Positions 40,897-50,958 of a DNA stretch of 64,000 bases are shown piece after piece. The stretch is from an archaeon. GTDB taxonomy: Archaea > Thermoproteota > Nitrososphaeria > Nitrososphaerales > Gagatemarchaeaceae. Position 1 is the first letter of the stretch. Every line of letters begins with the position of its first letter. Below the pieces are notes generated by a model. That model did no database searches. It had not been told where the DNA came from and saw only the letters and a list, made by a program, of their open reading frames with translations. Made by a program: the position numbers and the translations under genes. The stretch spans positions 620,001-684,000 of the forward strand of contig JAKAUC010000009.1 of assembly GCA_021827865.1 (NCBI GenBank). The letters are read 5' to 3'.

Positions 40897-42122
40897 AAGT
40901 CGCAGACCCGAAGCTGAGCAGCGAAGGAGAGAGGAACTTCCTCTGGGCAAAGGCCCACATGGGGGCACTCACCAACCTGGCTGAGAAGTACGCGAAGTCG
41001 AAGCCTCTGGAAGGGGTGAAGATAGGGGTCTGTCTCCACATTACCAAGGAGACGTCCGTGCTCATAGATGCCCTCCTCCTCGCCGGTGCGGAGGTGAAGC
41101 TGGCGGCGGCCAACCCCCTCTCGACCCAGGACGACATAGCTGCGTACCTATCCACCAGGACAGAGGTGTGGGCTTGGAGGGGTGAGTCGACGAAGGAGTA
41201 TGGGTGGTGCATCGAGCAGGTGTTGGGGAGCAGGCCTCAGCAGCTCATCGACGACGGTGCCGACCTCCACGTTGCAGCCCACCGCTCGAAAGTCAAGGGC
41301 ATAGTCGGGGGGTCCGAGGAGACCACCACAGGGGTGGTCAGGTTGAAGGCGCTGGAGGCGCAGGGTGGGCTGGCATATCCGGTCATAGCCGTCAACGACG
41401 CCAAGACCAAGTTCATGTTCGACAACAGGTATGGGACGGGGCAGAGCACCCTGGACGGAATCATGAGGGCAACCGCCCTGCTCCTAGCTGGGGCCAGGAC
41501 GGTGGTTGTGGGCTACGGCTGGGTCGGCAAGGGCGTGGCCATGAGAGCCCGGGGGATGGGCGCCAGGGTGACGGTCGTAGAAGTAGATCCGGTCAAGGCG
41601 CTTGAGGCTCACCTAGACGGGTTCGACGTGTCGGGCATCGACGAAGCGGCGCCCGGGGGGGAGCTGTTCGTCACCACCACGGGGATGAAAGGCGTGATAC
41701 CCTACGCTGCCATTGAGAAGATGAAGGAAGGAGCCATATTGACCAACGCCGGCCACTTCGACGTCGAGATCGATGTGAAGACGCTGCTGTCCAAGGCGAA
41801 GAAGGTGAAAGAGGTGAGGACGAACGTGGACGAGGTGACTCTCCCGTCAGGCAAGAGGGTGTACCTGGTCGCGAAGGGGAGGATAGCGAACCTGGTCGCT
41901 GCGGAGGGGCATCCCCCCGAGGTGATGCAGATGTCCTTCGCGAACCAGATGATGGCTGCCATCCGCATCCACGCCGACCACTCGAAGATGGAGAAGAAGG
42001 TCTACGGCGTCCCTGCTGAGCTCGAAGACGAGGTGGCGAGGGCGGCGCTGAAATCCATGGGCATCTCCATAGGCGTCATGACGAAGGAACAGAAGGAGTA
42101 CGCCCACAGCTGGGAGATTTGA
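40893..42122 (+). CDS. ahcY: S-adenosylhomocysteinase
   Basis: 409-residue NAD-dependent enzyme that splits S-adenosylhomocysteine into adenosine and homocysteine and so relieves inhibition of methyltransferases. NDAKTKFMFDNRYGTGQS precedes the NAD domain with GYGWVGKGVAMRARGMGA; the archaeal length without the bacterial insert is normal. GTG 40893 overlaps the upstream stop (GTGA). Last gene of the salvage operon. Confidence 0.96.
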   Translation: MKVADPKLSSEGERNFLWAKAHMGALTNLAEKYAKSKPLEGVKIGVCLHITKETSVLIDALLLAGAEVKLAAANPLSTQDDIAAYLSTRTEVWAWRGESTKEYGWCIEQVLGSRPQQLIDDGADLHVAAHRSKVKGIVGGSEETTTGVVRLKALEAQGGLAYPVIAVNDAKTKFMFDNRYGTGQSTLDGIMRATALLLAGARTVVVGYGWVGKGVAMRARGMGARVTVVEVDPVKALEAHLDGFDVSGIDEAAPGGELFVTTTGMKGVIPYAAIEKMKEGAILTNAGHFDVEIDVKTLLSKAKKVKEVRTNVDEVTLPSGKRVYLVAKGRIANLVAAEGHPPEVMQMSFANQMMAAIRIHADHSKMEKKVYGVPAELEDEVARAALKSMGISIGVMTKEQKEYAHSWEI

Positions 42123-42162
42123 GCTAAGGTTTAAACTGAAAGTGAGGGCGCCGCACCTGACC

Positions 42163-43866
<1,704 letters not shown>

Positions 43867-43870
43867 AGGC

Positions 43871-44902
43871 TCAGCCGCAGGACGGGAGGCCCTCGAGGCC
43901 TCCCAGGAGCGAGGTGTCCATGTCGTCGTCGAGCACCCGGCCGCCCAGGATCTTTGAGAGCGGGTCGTAGTCATCATACTTCGTGGCACCGAAGCCCGAA
44001 GCCAGAACGCTGACCTGAAGCTGAGAGGACCCGGAGCAGTCGACGCCGTACTCGACGTCAACCGCCTGGTTGTCGATGAGGGATCCGAACCTCCCCACGG
44101 CTAGTCCTACCTCTTGGGCCGAGAGGCTCGAGTCTCCGTTCAGGCTCACGACCGCCCTGCTCGCCTCCTTGGCGTTGGCTATCCTGCCGAGCGAAACCAC
44201 AGCCCCCGCCAGGGCGTCCTCGGCCTTCTCCCCGCCACCGTTGCTTGACACCCCTAGAATGGAATACCCGTCTCTGAGGACGGCCCCGAGGAACTTGTTC
44301 AGGCCGACCGACTTCGAGCCCTCGGTCGAGCTCGCCAGAAGCGAGCCGAGCGCCTTTACGGCGGCCTTGTTGGCCGAATCGTAGAGGTCGGCGAGGGTCG
44401 ACTCATCCGGAGAGGAGTGCATCAGGGTGTCATTGTCCACGACCACTACCCCCCTGGACGCGGTGCGGAGCCGCCTCAATGAAACGCCGGCATAGAACTT
44501 CATCTTCTTCTCGAACTCGAATGGCATTACGGCCACCCCGACGGTCGTCGCCCCGCAGTCCTGAGCGATCGACGCGACCACAGGCGCCAGCCCGCTCCCC
44601 GTCGCTCCGCCGAGCCCGGCGACCACGAAGACCACCTTGGAGCCGCCTATCGCGTCTCTGATCCTACCATGGTAGGACAGCGCAAGCCCGCGGACCAGGG
44701 ATGGAGTCAACTTCTGGTCGATGGGCGACTGGATGTGGATAGCGTCCTTGGAGTCGACTGGTGAGAAATCCTCGGCATCGCATGACACGTAGGCGTATCT
44801 GTCAACGAGCAGCGGCTTCCGGCTGAGCAGGGAAACGATCCTAGTCCCTGCGCTTCCAATACCGATTACGGCGACGTCGTCGTTGCTTTTCTGGTCGAGC
44901 AT
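43871..44902 (-). CDS. FtsZ-like protein with degenerate T7 loop
   Basis: 343-residue tubulin-superfamily protein. GTP-binding elements VIGIGSAGTRIV (residues about 10-21) and the tubulin signature AGLGGATGSG are close to FtsZ, and PFEFEKKMKFYAGVSLRRL matches the T5/T6 region. The T7 loop, normally NxDxxD and needed for GTP hydrolysis, is replaced by a stretch without acidic residues before VLRDGYSILG. ATG 44902 is 32 bp from GTTTATGC. Nitrososphaerota divide with Cdv proteins, and their FtsZ-like proteins are known to be divergent. Convergent with metG, four bases apart. Confidence 0.82.
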   Translation of the reverse strand: MLDQKSNDDVAVIGIGSAGTRIVSLLSRKPLLVDRYAYVSCDAEDFSPVDSKDAIHIQSPIDQKLTPSLVRGLALSYHGRIRDAIGGSKVVFVVAGLGGATGSGLAPVVASIAQDCGATTVGVAVMPFEFEKKMKFYAGVSLRRLRTASRGVVVVDNDTLMHSSPDESTLADLYDSANKAAVKALGSLLASSTEGSKSVGLNKFLGAVLRDGYSILGVSSNGGGEKAEDALAGAVVSLGRIANAKEASRAVVSLNGDSSLSAQEVGLAVGRFGSLIDNQAVDVEYGVDCSGSSQLQVSVLASGFGATKYDDYDPLSKILGGRVLDDDMDTSLLGGLEGLPSCG

Positions 44903-45033
44903 CTCGGAGCGCAGACCTACAACACACTCCGCATAAACAAGCCAATCGCTGAACATTGTTGACGACAGTGTAGTTTTTGTTTACCCCGCGCCCGTCCCCC
45001 TCTGAGGGCCGCCTGTCTGTAGCGCGGAGCCGG

Positions 45034-45324
45034 TCAGTCCTGGTTGACGAGCCGGTCGACCAGCTCGTCCATCATGTGCCCCGAGCACTCGATCTTCACC
45101 GTTAGGACGCCGTCAACAGAGAGGGCCGCGGTCCTTATGCTGCGGCCGATGTCCACTGCGATGGGGCTGTAGGCCGACAGAGGCTGGAATCTCACCCTGA
45201 TGGAGCCGGTCGCCATCTCTGACACGTCGGTGACGATGTTGAGCTCGCCGAACTTCCTCTTCGTCTCCTCGTCTATCAGCTCGTTGAGCTTGCCTTCGAC
45301 CCGCCTGGAGAGTTCGCTGGGCAC
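45034..45324 (-). CDS. DUF59 (MIP18-like) protein
   Basis: 96-residue protein resembling the DUF59/MIP18 fold used in iron-sulfur protein maturation: FGELNIVTDVSEMATGSIRV, then FQPLSAYSPIAVDIGRSIRT and VDGVLTVKIECSGH. The usual Cys in the Pro-Gly-Cys loop is missing; a single Cys sits near the C-terminus. GTG 45324 is about 27 bp from a CTTATAG element. The assignment rests on pattern only. Confidence 0.5.
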   Translation of the reverse strand: MPSELSRRVEGKLNELIDEETKRKFGELNIVTDVSEMATGSIRVRFQPLSAYSPIAVDIGRSIRTAALSVDGVLTVKIECSGHMMDELVDRLVNQD

Positions 45325-45363
45325 TCAATTACTCAGGTTATTAGAGACTATAAGGCCTTTGGC

Positions 45364-46839
45364 TCACCAGTGGACTTTCAGGGTGAGAGGATGAGATGCC
45401 TTGACCTCGTCCACCCTTCCTACGCTGGTGTTCCTGGGCACGACACCCAAGGAACCGTCCTTAAGCTTCGCATAGATATCGTTCAGGGCCGCGGCGTATT
45501 CGTCGAGCATCTCCTCGGGCTCGGACTCGGTGGGTTCTATCATGAGCGCCTCATGGACTATGAGGGGGAAATAGACCGTCGGCGCGTGCATGCCGAGATC
45601 GAGGACCGCCTTTGCAACGGTCATGGCGGTCCCCGGGAGCTCGCCCTTGACCGAGACCACGGCTTCGTGCTTCCTGAGCAGCTCCTTCCCGTGAGATGCC
45701 GGGTATGCCTCAGGATCCAGGCTCTTCCACAGGTAATTCGCCGCGAGCACAGCCATGGAGGAGACGTCCTTCAATCCTGACGCGCCCAGGAGGCGGATGT
45801 AGACGTAGGCGCGGAGGAGGACCGCGGAGTTCCCGACGAAGCCCTTCAGGGGGCCTATCGAGCGCCTCAGGCCGTAGTCCAGGGAGTACCCCCCCTTCCC
45901 CTTCGTCACGACGGGTACTGGGAGGTAGTCCGTCAGCTTCCTGGTCGCCCCAACCGGTCCCGCGCCGGGCCCCCCGCCTCCGTGGGGGGTGGCGAAGGTC
46001 TTGTGGAGATTCAGATGCACGACGTCGAACCCCATGTCCCCGGGGCGGGCCCGCCCTAGCAGGGCGTTCATGTTGGCGCCGTCGTAGTACATCAACCCCC
46101 CGGCCCCATGGACCGCGTCGCACACCTCCTTCACTTCGCCCTCGAAGAGCCCGAGGGTGTTAGGGACGGTGAACATCATCCCGGCCGTCTTCTCGGAAGC
46201 GAGTTCCTTCACCTTGCTCGCCCGTACCTGCCCGTCGGGTTCCGACGGCACCTTCACCACCCTGAAGCCGGCCATGGCAGCGCTTGCAGGGTTCGTTCCG
46301 TGGGCCGAGTCCGGGACGAGGATCTCGTCCCTGGCGCCCCCCTCGTGGTCCCTGAGGTACTTGCGGATCATCAGGACGCCCGCCAGCTCACCCTGGGCTC
46401 CCGCTGCGGTCGAGAGGGAGAAGCGATGCATCCCGGTGACCTCGCTGAGCGCACGCTCGAGGTCGTAGAAGATCGAGAGTATCCCCTGGACGGTCTCGGG
46501 TGGCTGGAGGGGGTGCGCGCCCTTCATCGAGTCCGAGGAGGCGATCATCTCGGAGACCTTGGGGTTGTACTTCATGGTGCAGCTCCCCAGCGGGTACATG
46601 CCGAGCTCCACGGAGAAGTTCATCTGTGAGAGGCGGTTGAAGTGCCTCAGGACCTGGAGCTCAGAGAGCTCGGGGAGGTTGACCGAGGCCCTCCGCATCG
46701 ACTCCGGGACGAGGGCCGCCGGATCCTTGAACTTCGAGCGGACAGCAGGGTCGGATGGGACCTCGTTCCCCACCCGCCCGGGCCTGCTCAGCTCTTTGAT
46801 CAGGGGCTCGTCCCAGGACGCCTGCGTGAACTTCTTCAA
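45364..46839 (-). CDS. gcvPB: Glycine dehydrogenase (decarboxylating) subunit 2
   Basis: 491-residue C-terminal half of P-protein, which decarboxylates glycine and passes the aminomethyl group to lipoyl H-protein. The PLP lysine is in HLNLHKTFATPHGGGGPG; the start of the domain shows MNFSVELGMYPLGSCTMKY. TTG 46839 is two bases after the gcvPA stop and has GAGGAGG at 46848-46854, so I prefer it to the long upstream frame that overlaps gcvPA. The T, H and L genes are not in this window. Confidence 0.95.
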   Translation of the reverse strand: MKKFTQASWDEPLIKELSRPGRVGNEVPSDPAVRSKFKDPAALVPESMRRASVNLPELSELQVLRHFNRLSQMNFSVELGMYPLGSCTMKYNPKVSEMIASSDSMKGAHPLQPPETVQGILSIFYDLERALSEVTGMHRFSLSTAAGAQGELAGVLMIRKYLRDHEGGARDEILVPDSAHGTNPASAAMAGFRVVKVPSEPDGQVRASKVKELASEKTAGMMFTVPNTLGLFEGEVKEVCDAVHGAGGLMYYDGANMNALLGRARPGDMGFDVVHLNLHKTFATPHGGGGPGAGPVGATRKLTDYLPVPVVTKGKGGYSLDYGLRRSIGPLKGFVGNSAVLLRAYVYIRLLGASGLKDVSSMAVLAANYLWKSLDPEAYPASHGKELLRKHEAVVSVKGELPGTAMTVAKAVLDLGMHAPTVYFPLIVHEALMIEPTESEPEEMLDEYAAALNDIYAKLKDGSLGVVPRNTSVGRVDEVKASHPLTLKVHW

Positions 46840-46840
46840 C

Positions 46841-48223
46841 CTAGACAGCCTCCTCGAGGGCCCCCGCAAGCCTTTCGATGTCTTCCTTGGTGTGGACCTC
46901 GGTGACACAGTAGAGCCCGGACTGGGAGCCCACCTCCATGCGGGTGGGAGAGCCCGCGAGCACCCCCTTCTTCGCAAGCCTTCTGAAGACCGCGTCCGCC
47001 TTCGCGTTCTTGTATGAGACGACGAACTCCTTGAAGTAGGACCCCTTGAAATGTGGCGAGACGACACCGTCAATGCGCGAAAGCCTCTTCGCCGCGAAGT
47101 GGGAGTTGGCGATCACGGTCTCACCGAGCCTCCGGAAGCCTTCCCGCCCCATAAGTGACAGGTAGCTTGCCGCGGCTACGGCCATCAGCGACTGGTTGGT
47201 GCAAACGTTGGACATGGCGCCTTCACGTCGTATGTGCTGCTCGCGCGCCTGCAGGACCATGGCGAACGCCTTCTTCTGCTGGTCGGCCGCGGGTGTCGTG
47301 AGCCCTATGAGCCTCCCTGGCATGCTCCGGGCCAGCTTGATGTCCTTGACCGCGAAGATCCCAAGGTGCGGCCCCCCGTAGTTCAGGGGGATGCCGAGCG
47401 GCTGCCCCTCCCCGACAGCTATGTCGATCCCGTACGCCCCGGGTTCCTTGATCAGCGACAGGGAGATGGGGTCGACCCCTGCCACGGCCAGGGCGCCTGC
47501 GCCGCGGGCCATGGAAGCCATATCGGCGGCCTCGTCCTCGATGACCCCGAAGTAGTTGGGGTTCTCGAAGTAGAGGCAGGCGACGTCGTCTGAGAGCTTC
47601 CTTTTCAGGTCGTCCTGGTCGACCTGTCCTGTTGCGCGGTCGAAGGCCACAGTCTCGAGCCTCATGCCCATCGGCTCGGTGTAGGTCTGGATCACCGCCC
47701 TTCTCTGTGGGCCGGTGTTGGCCCCCAGCAGAACCCTGCTTCGCCCCGTCACCCTCCCGGCCATCCTCACAGCCTCCCCGGCGGCAGAAGCCCAGTCATA
47801 GAGCGAGCTGTTGCAGGCCTCCATCCCCAGAAGGTCGCACATCAGGCTCTGGTACTCGAAGAGGGCCTGCAGCATCCCCTGGCTCACCTCGGCCTGGTAC
47901 GGGGTGTAGCTGGTGTAGAACTCCTGCCTTGAAGTGATGGACTCCACGGCCGCGGGGACGTAGTGGGGCCAGACCCCGCCCCCCAGGAAGCAGAGGGTCC
48001 CCGGAGGCGTCTTGTTCTGGCTGAGCCTGGCCTGAACGTCGCGCCTGACCTGGTACTCCGAGCCGCCTTCTGGGATCCGGAGGGGCCGATTGAGCCTCAC
48101 GCCGTCAGGGATGTCCGAGAAGAGGTCATCCAGGGTGGCCACGCCAGCCTTCCGGAGCATCCGAGCCACGAATTCGCCGTCAAGGTTCGGTAGGAAGGGA
48201 TGCCGCCGGGGGGCGCCGCTCAT
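46841..48223 (-). CDS. gcvPA: Glycine dehydrogenase (decarboxylating) subunit 1
   Basis: 460-residue N-terminal half of the split P-protein. FLGGGVWPHYVPAAVESI, YTPYQAEVSQGMLQALFEYQ and the GGPHLGIFAVK loop are characteristic. The split P1/P2 form is common in archaea and many bacteria, and the order P1-P2 with a two-base gap supports co-translation into a heterotetramer. ATG 48223 has CCTGAGGA upstream and shares a TATA element with the divergent surface-protein gene. Confidence 0.95.
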   Translation of the reverse strand: MSGAPRRHPFLPNLDGEFVARMLRKAGVATLDDLFSDIPDGVRLNRPLRIPEGGSEYQVRRDVQARLSQNKTPPGTLCFLGGGVWPHYVPAAVESITSRQEFYTSYTPYQAEVSQGMLQALFEYQSLMCDLLGMEACNSSLYDWASAAGEAVRMAGRVTGRSRVLLGANTGPQRRAVIQTYTEPMGMRLETVAFDRATGQVDQDDLKRKLSDDVACLYFENPNYFGVIEDEAADMASMARGAGALAVAGVDPISLSLIKEPGAYGIDIAVGEGQPLGIPLNYGGPHLGIFAVKDIKLARSMPGRLIGLTTPAADQQKKAFAMVLQAREQHIRREGAMSNVCTNQSLMAVAAASYLSLMGREGFRRLGETVIANSHFAAKRLSRIDGVVSPHFKGSYFKEFVVSYKNAKADAVFRRLAKKGVLAGSPTRMEVGSQSGLYCVTEVHTKEDIERLAGALEEAV

Positions 48224-48243
48224 TCCTCAGGGGCCAAAAAACG

Positions 48244-48254
48244 CTTAAAATAAG
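48244..48254. promoter_or_regulatory. Shared TATA element of gcvPA and the surface-protein gene
   Basis: CTTAAAATAAG is nearly palindromic and is the only AT-rich element in the 56-base gap. Its centre is 26 bp from the gcvPA ATG (48223) and 31 bp from the TTG at 48280. Confidence 0.5.
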
Positions 48255-48279
48255 AACCTAGCGCCGCTGGAAAAGTCCC

Positions 48280-49959
48280 TTGAGAAACACCGCGCTAGCC
48301 GTACTGCTCCTGCTCATGCTCGCGTTCATCCCCATCCAGGGGGCTGTCCACGCTCAGGGGGCGCCGGGGGTCGACGTCAAGAGTGTCTACACCCTGAACA
48401 GGTATGGTTTCGCTATGATAAATGAGACAGTGACGTTCACGAATAACGGCACGTCGGCGGTCCAGGTGCCGACGGTGACCATCGGGTTCGGGGCGCTGTC
48501 ATCGGACGTCGTGAAGACCAATCTCACGAGCGGGTTCTCCATGGGGACGCCGCCGTCGGCAGGAGGACCGTTCACGGTCAGCAGCGGCGGGTCAGTCCCA
48601 GCGGGAGGGAGTTCGAGTTTCGTCCTCAACGCGCTCTTGAACAACGTAGTCACGACCGCGAAGAATGGGAGTCTCTTGGTGAGCGTCCTGTCTTCGCCTT
48701 CGATAAGCACCAAGGTAGCGACCCTGCTGAACGTGGTCCAGATGCCGGTCCAGACCTCGTTCCTGTCCCCCCCCTCCGGGCTGAAGGCGAGCATCCTTGG
48801 GACCAACAACACCTACTACTCCAAGCTGACAGATGTCACCCCCACCACGGCCAACGCCTCTGTCAGGGCAGTGTCGACCAACGCGGCGCAGGACTTCAAC
48901 CCGCTCAAGGTCGTCGACGCGCAGCGGACGATAACCATCGCGCCCAACGGGACACCTGAGGTCACCGACATGATTGAGTTCGAGAACCTGGGTACCGTAG
49001 CTCTTGCACACCTCTACGTCTCGCTCCTGGCGCCCAGTTCCACTCAGGTGACGATACTGACTGCAACTGCCAATGAGCCAGTACTTCAGAATCAGTTCAA
49101 GATGTCCCTCACAGGAGGGGCCATCGACCTGAGGTCGTTCGTGGTCGGGTACCCGACTGACGGAGTCCAGACAGGGACGGAGTTCACCCTCACCTACAGG
49201 TACCCCCTGGGGACGAGCTACTATTCCACATCTGGCGGGAAGGTGACGATCAGCATCCCGGAGACGCCACCTGTCCAGGCGTTCATAGGCTCGTACTCGT
49301 TGAACCTCACGCTAAAGCAAGGGGCCAATGCCATCAAGTCTACCCCGGTGAGCCTCGGCGCCGTCACCCCCTGGCATACCGGCCAGGCGTCATTCTCATA
49401 TGGCCTCTCGCTCGGATGGTACCTGGACTCGGGGCTCCCGTTCGCTTCGGTCGCGTTCATCCTCCTGCTGATAGGCCTGTTCGTTGTCAGGGCGACCACG
49501 GTCTCAGGTGAAGAGGCAGAAACCGTGGAAGAGGAGACGTCCACCGAGCTCGCCTCGACGATGATACAGGCGTTCGACGAGAAGACCAACCTGGTCAACG
49601 GCCTATGGCCTGAGATTGCAGCCAAGGACCCGAACGAGCTGGACAAGGCCTACTTCGACGAGGTCCGAAGCCGCCTCGACTCCTTCCGGAACAGGGCGCT
49701 GCAGAGGCTCAATGAGGTCAAGCAGAAGTCCACCAGTCAGAAGTTCTCAGAGGTGGTGGCCCAGATTCAGACCACGGAGCGCGAGGTCGACAGGGCGGCG
49801 AAGGACAAGTTGAACCTCTATCAGCAGTACTACCTGCGTCAGATGAGGAAGGAGGTATACGACAGGCTCCTCCCGCAATACACCAAGAGGCTCGAAAGGG
49901 CACTGAATCAGCTCACGGACGAGCTCCACACGGTCCAGAGAGAAGCGAAACTCCTCTAG
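48280..49959 (+). CDS. Surface-anchored protein with signal peptide and cytoplasmic coiled coil
   Basis: 559 residues from TTG 48280. A signal peptide (about 1-27, ending near AVHAQG) leads to an extracellular region rich in Ser, Thr and Asn with many N-x-S/T sites. Two related beta units appear: SVYTLNRYGFAMINETVTF (about 35-53) and DAQRTITIAPNGTPEVTDMI (about 208-227), a pattern reminiscent of ribophorin-like domains. A membrane helix at about 384-405 is followed by a 150-residue charged coiled coil inside the cell. Function unknown; the topology suits an S-layer-linked or trafficking protein. Confidence 0.7.
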   Translation: MRNTALAVLLLLMLAFIPIQGAVHAQGAPGVDVKSVYTLNRYGFAMINETVTFTNNGTSAVQVPTVTIGFGALSSDVVKTNLTSGFSMGTPPSAGGPFTVSSGGSVPAGGSSSFVLNALLNNVVTTAKNGSLLVSVLSSPSISTKVATLLNVVQMPVQTSFLSPPSGLKASILGTNNTYYSKLTDVTPTTANASVRAVSTNAAQDFNPLKVVDAQRTITIAPNGTPEVTDMIEFENLGTVALAHLYVSLLAPSSTQVTILTATANEPVLQNQFKMSLTGGAIDLRSFVVGYPTDGVQTGTEFTLTYRYPLGTSYYSTSGGKVTISIPETPPVQAFIGSYSLNLTLKQGANAIKSTPVSLGAVTPWHTGQASFSYGLSLGWYLDSGLPFASVAFILLLIGLFVVRATTVSGEEAETVEEETSTELASTMIQAFDEKTNLVNGLWPEIAAKDPNELDKAYFDEVRSRLDSFRNRALQRLNEVKQKSTSQKFSEVVAQIQTTEREVDRAAKDKLNLYQQYYLRQMRKEVYDRLLPQYTKRLERALNQLTDELHTVQREAKLL

Positions 49960-50016
49960 CGCCGGCGGCCGCCGGGGGCAGATTTATGAAGCGGAAGGGG
50001 CCCGGAAGCCACGGAC

Positions 50017-50958
50017 ATGGAGAGCGTCGAGAAGCTGGTAATCATAGGGTCCGGACCGGCCGGGCTGACGGCAGCGATCTATGGGTGCCGGGCGGACCTC
50101 GACCCGCTGGTGTTCATGGGGACGAAGTACGGCGGTCAGCTGATGCTCACGAGCGAAGTGGAGAATTTTCCAGGGTTCCCCGACCCCGTCCTCGGGCCCG
50201 ATCTGATATCTAGGATGAAGTCACAGGCGGAGAGGCTCGGAGCGAGGCTCGTCCAGGATGACGTGGTCAAGGTCAATTTCAAGACATACCCGTTTGAGGT
50301 CTACACCAGCGGCGGTGTGACGAAGGCGCATGCGGTCATCTTAGCAACCGGAGCAAACCCGAGGAGGCTCGACCTCCAATCAGAGATGAGGCTGATGGGC
50401 AAGGGGGTGTCGAACTGCGCAGTCTGCGACGGGTTCTTCTTCAGGGGGAAGAGGGTGGCGGTGGTCGGCGGGGGGGACACTGCCATGGAGGAAGCGACCT
50501 TCCTGGCCAAGTTCGCGTCGTCGGTGCAGGTGATTCACAGGAGGGACGGGCTCAGGGCCAGCGCCGCCCTGAGGAAGGAGGCGCTGGAGAACCCGAAGAT
50601 CAGCTTCGTCTGGGACTCGGCGGTCACCGAGGTGATCGGGCAGGCGAAGGTCGAAGGGGTGAGGGTCAAGAACCTGAAGACTGGAGCTGAGACCGAGATG
50701 CCGGTGGACGGGCTGTTCGTCGCCATCGGCTACGAGCCCAACACGGAGATATTCAGAGGGCAAGTGGAGCTGGACCCCAAGGGATACCTGGCTGTCCACA
50801 ACGGGACCGAGAGCAGCGTGCCAGGGGTCTTCGTCGCGGGAGACGTCCACGACTTCCGCTACAGGCAGGCCATAACGGCCGCGGCGGACGGGTGCAAGGC
50901 GCTCCTTGACGCCGAGAAGTTCGTCAAGCAGAAGCTCGAAGTAAAGGTCCCTAACTGA
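50017..50958 (+). CDS. trxB: Thioredoxin reductase
   Basis: 313-residue FAD/NAD(P) flavoenzyme that reduces thioredoxin. FAD motif IIGSGPAGLTAAIYG (about 8-22), redox-active CAVCDG at about 130-135, nucleotide motif VAVVGGGDTAMEEA, and the C-terminal FAD-binding GVFVAGDVHDFRYRQ. ATG 50017 is 32 bp from GATTTATGA. ArsC of the type encoded 2 kb away depends on thioredoxin, so the two may cooperate. It overlaps the convergent radical SAM gene by eight bases. Confidence 0.95.
   Translation: MESVEKLVIIGSGPAGLTAAIYGCRADLDPLVFMGTKYGGQLMLTSEVENFPGFPDPVLGPDLISRMKSQAERLGARLVQDDVVKVNFKTYPFEVYTSGGVTKAHAVILATGANPRRLDLQSEMRLMGKGVSNCAVCDGFFFRGKRVAVVGGGDTAMEEATFLAKFASSVQVIHRRDGLRASAALRKEALENPKISFVWDSAVTEVIGQAKVEGVRVKNLKTGAETEMPVDGLFVAIGYEPNTEIFRGQVELDPKGYLAVHNGTESSVPGVFVAGDVHDFRYRQAITAAADGCKALLDAEKFVKQKLEVKVPN

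Noticed and set aside
45364-47073. gcvPB starting at 47073
   Set aside because: The extra 78 residues overlap gcvPA and are basic shadow sequence; TTG 46839 has a strong ribosome-binding site.
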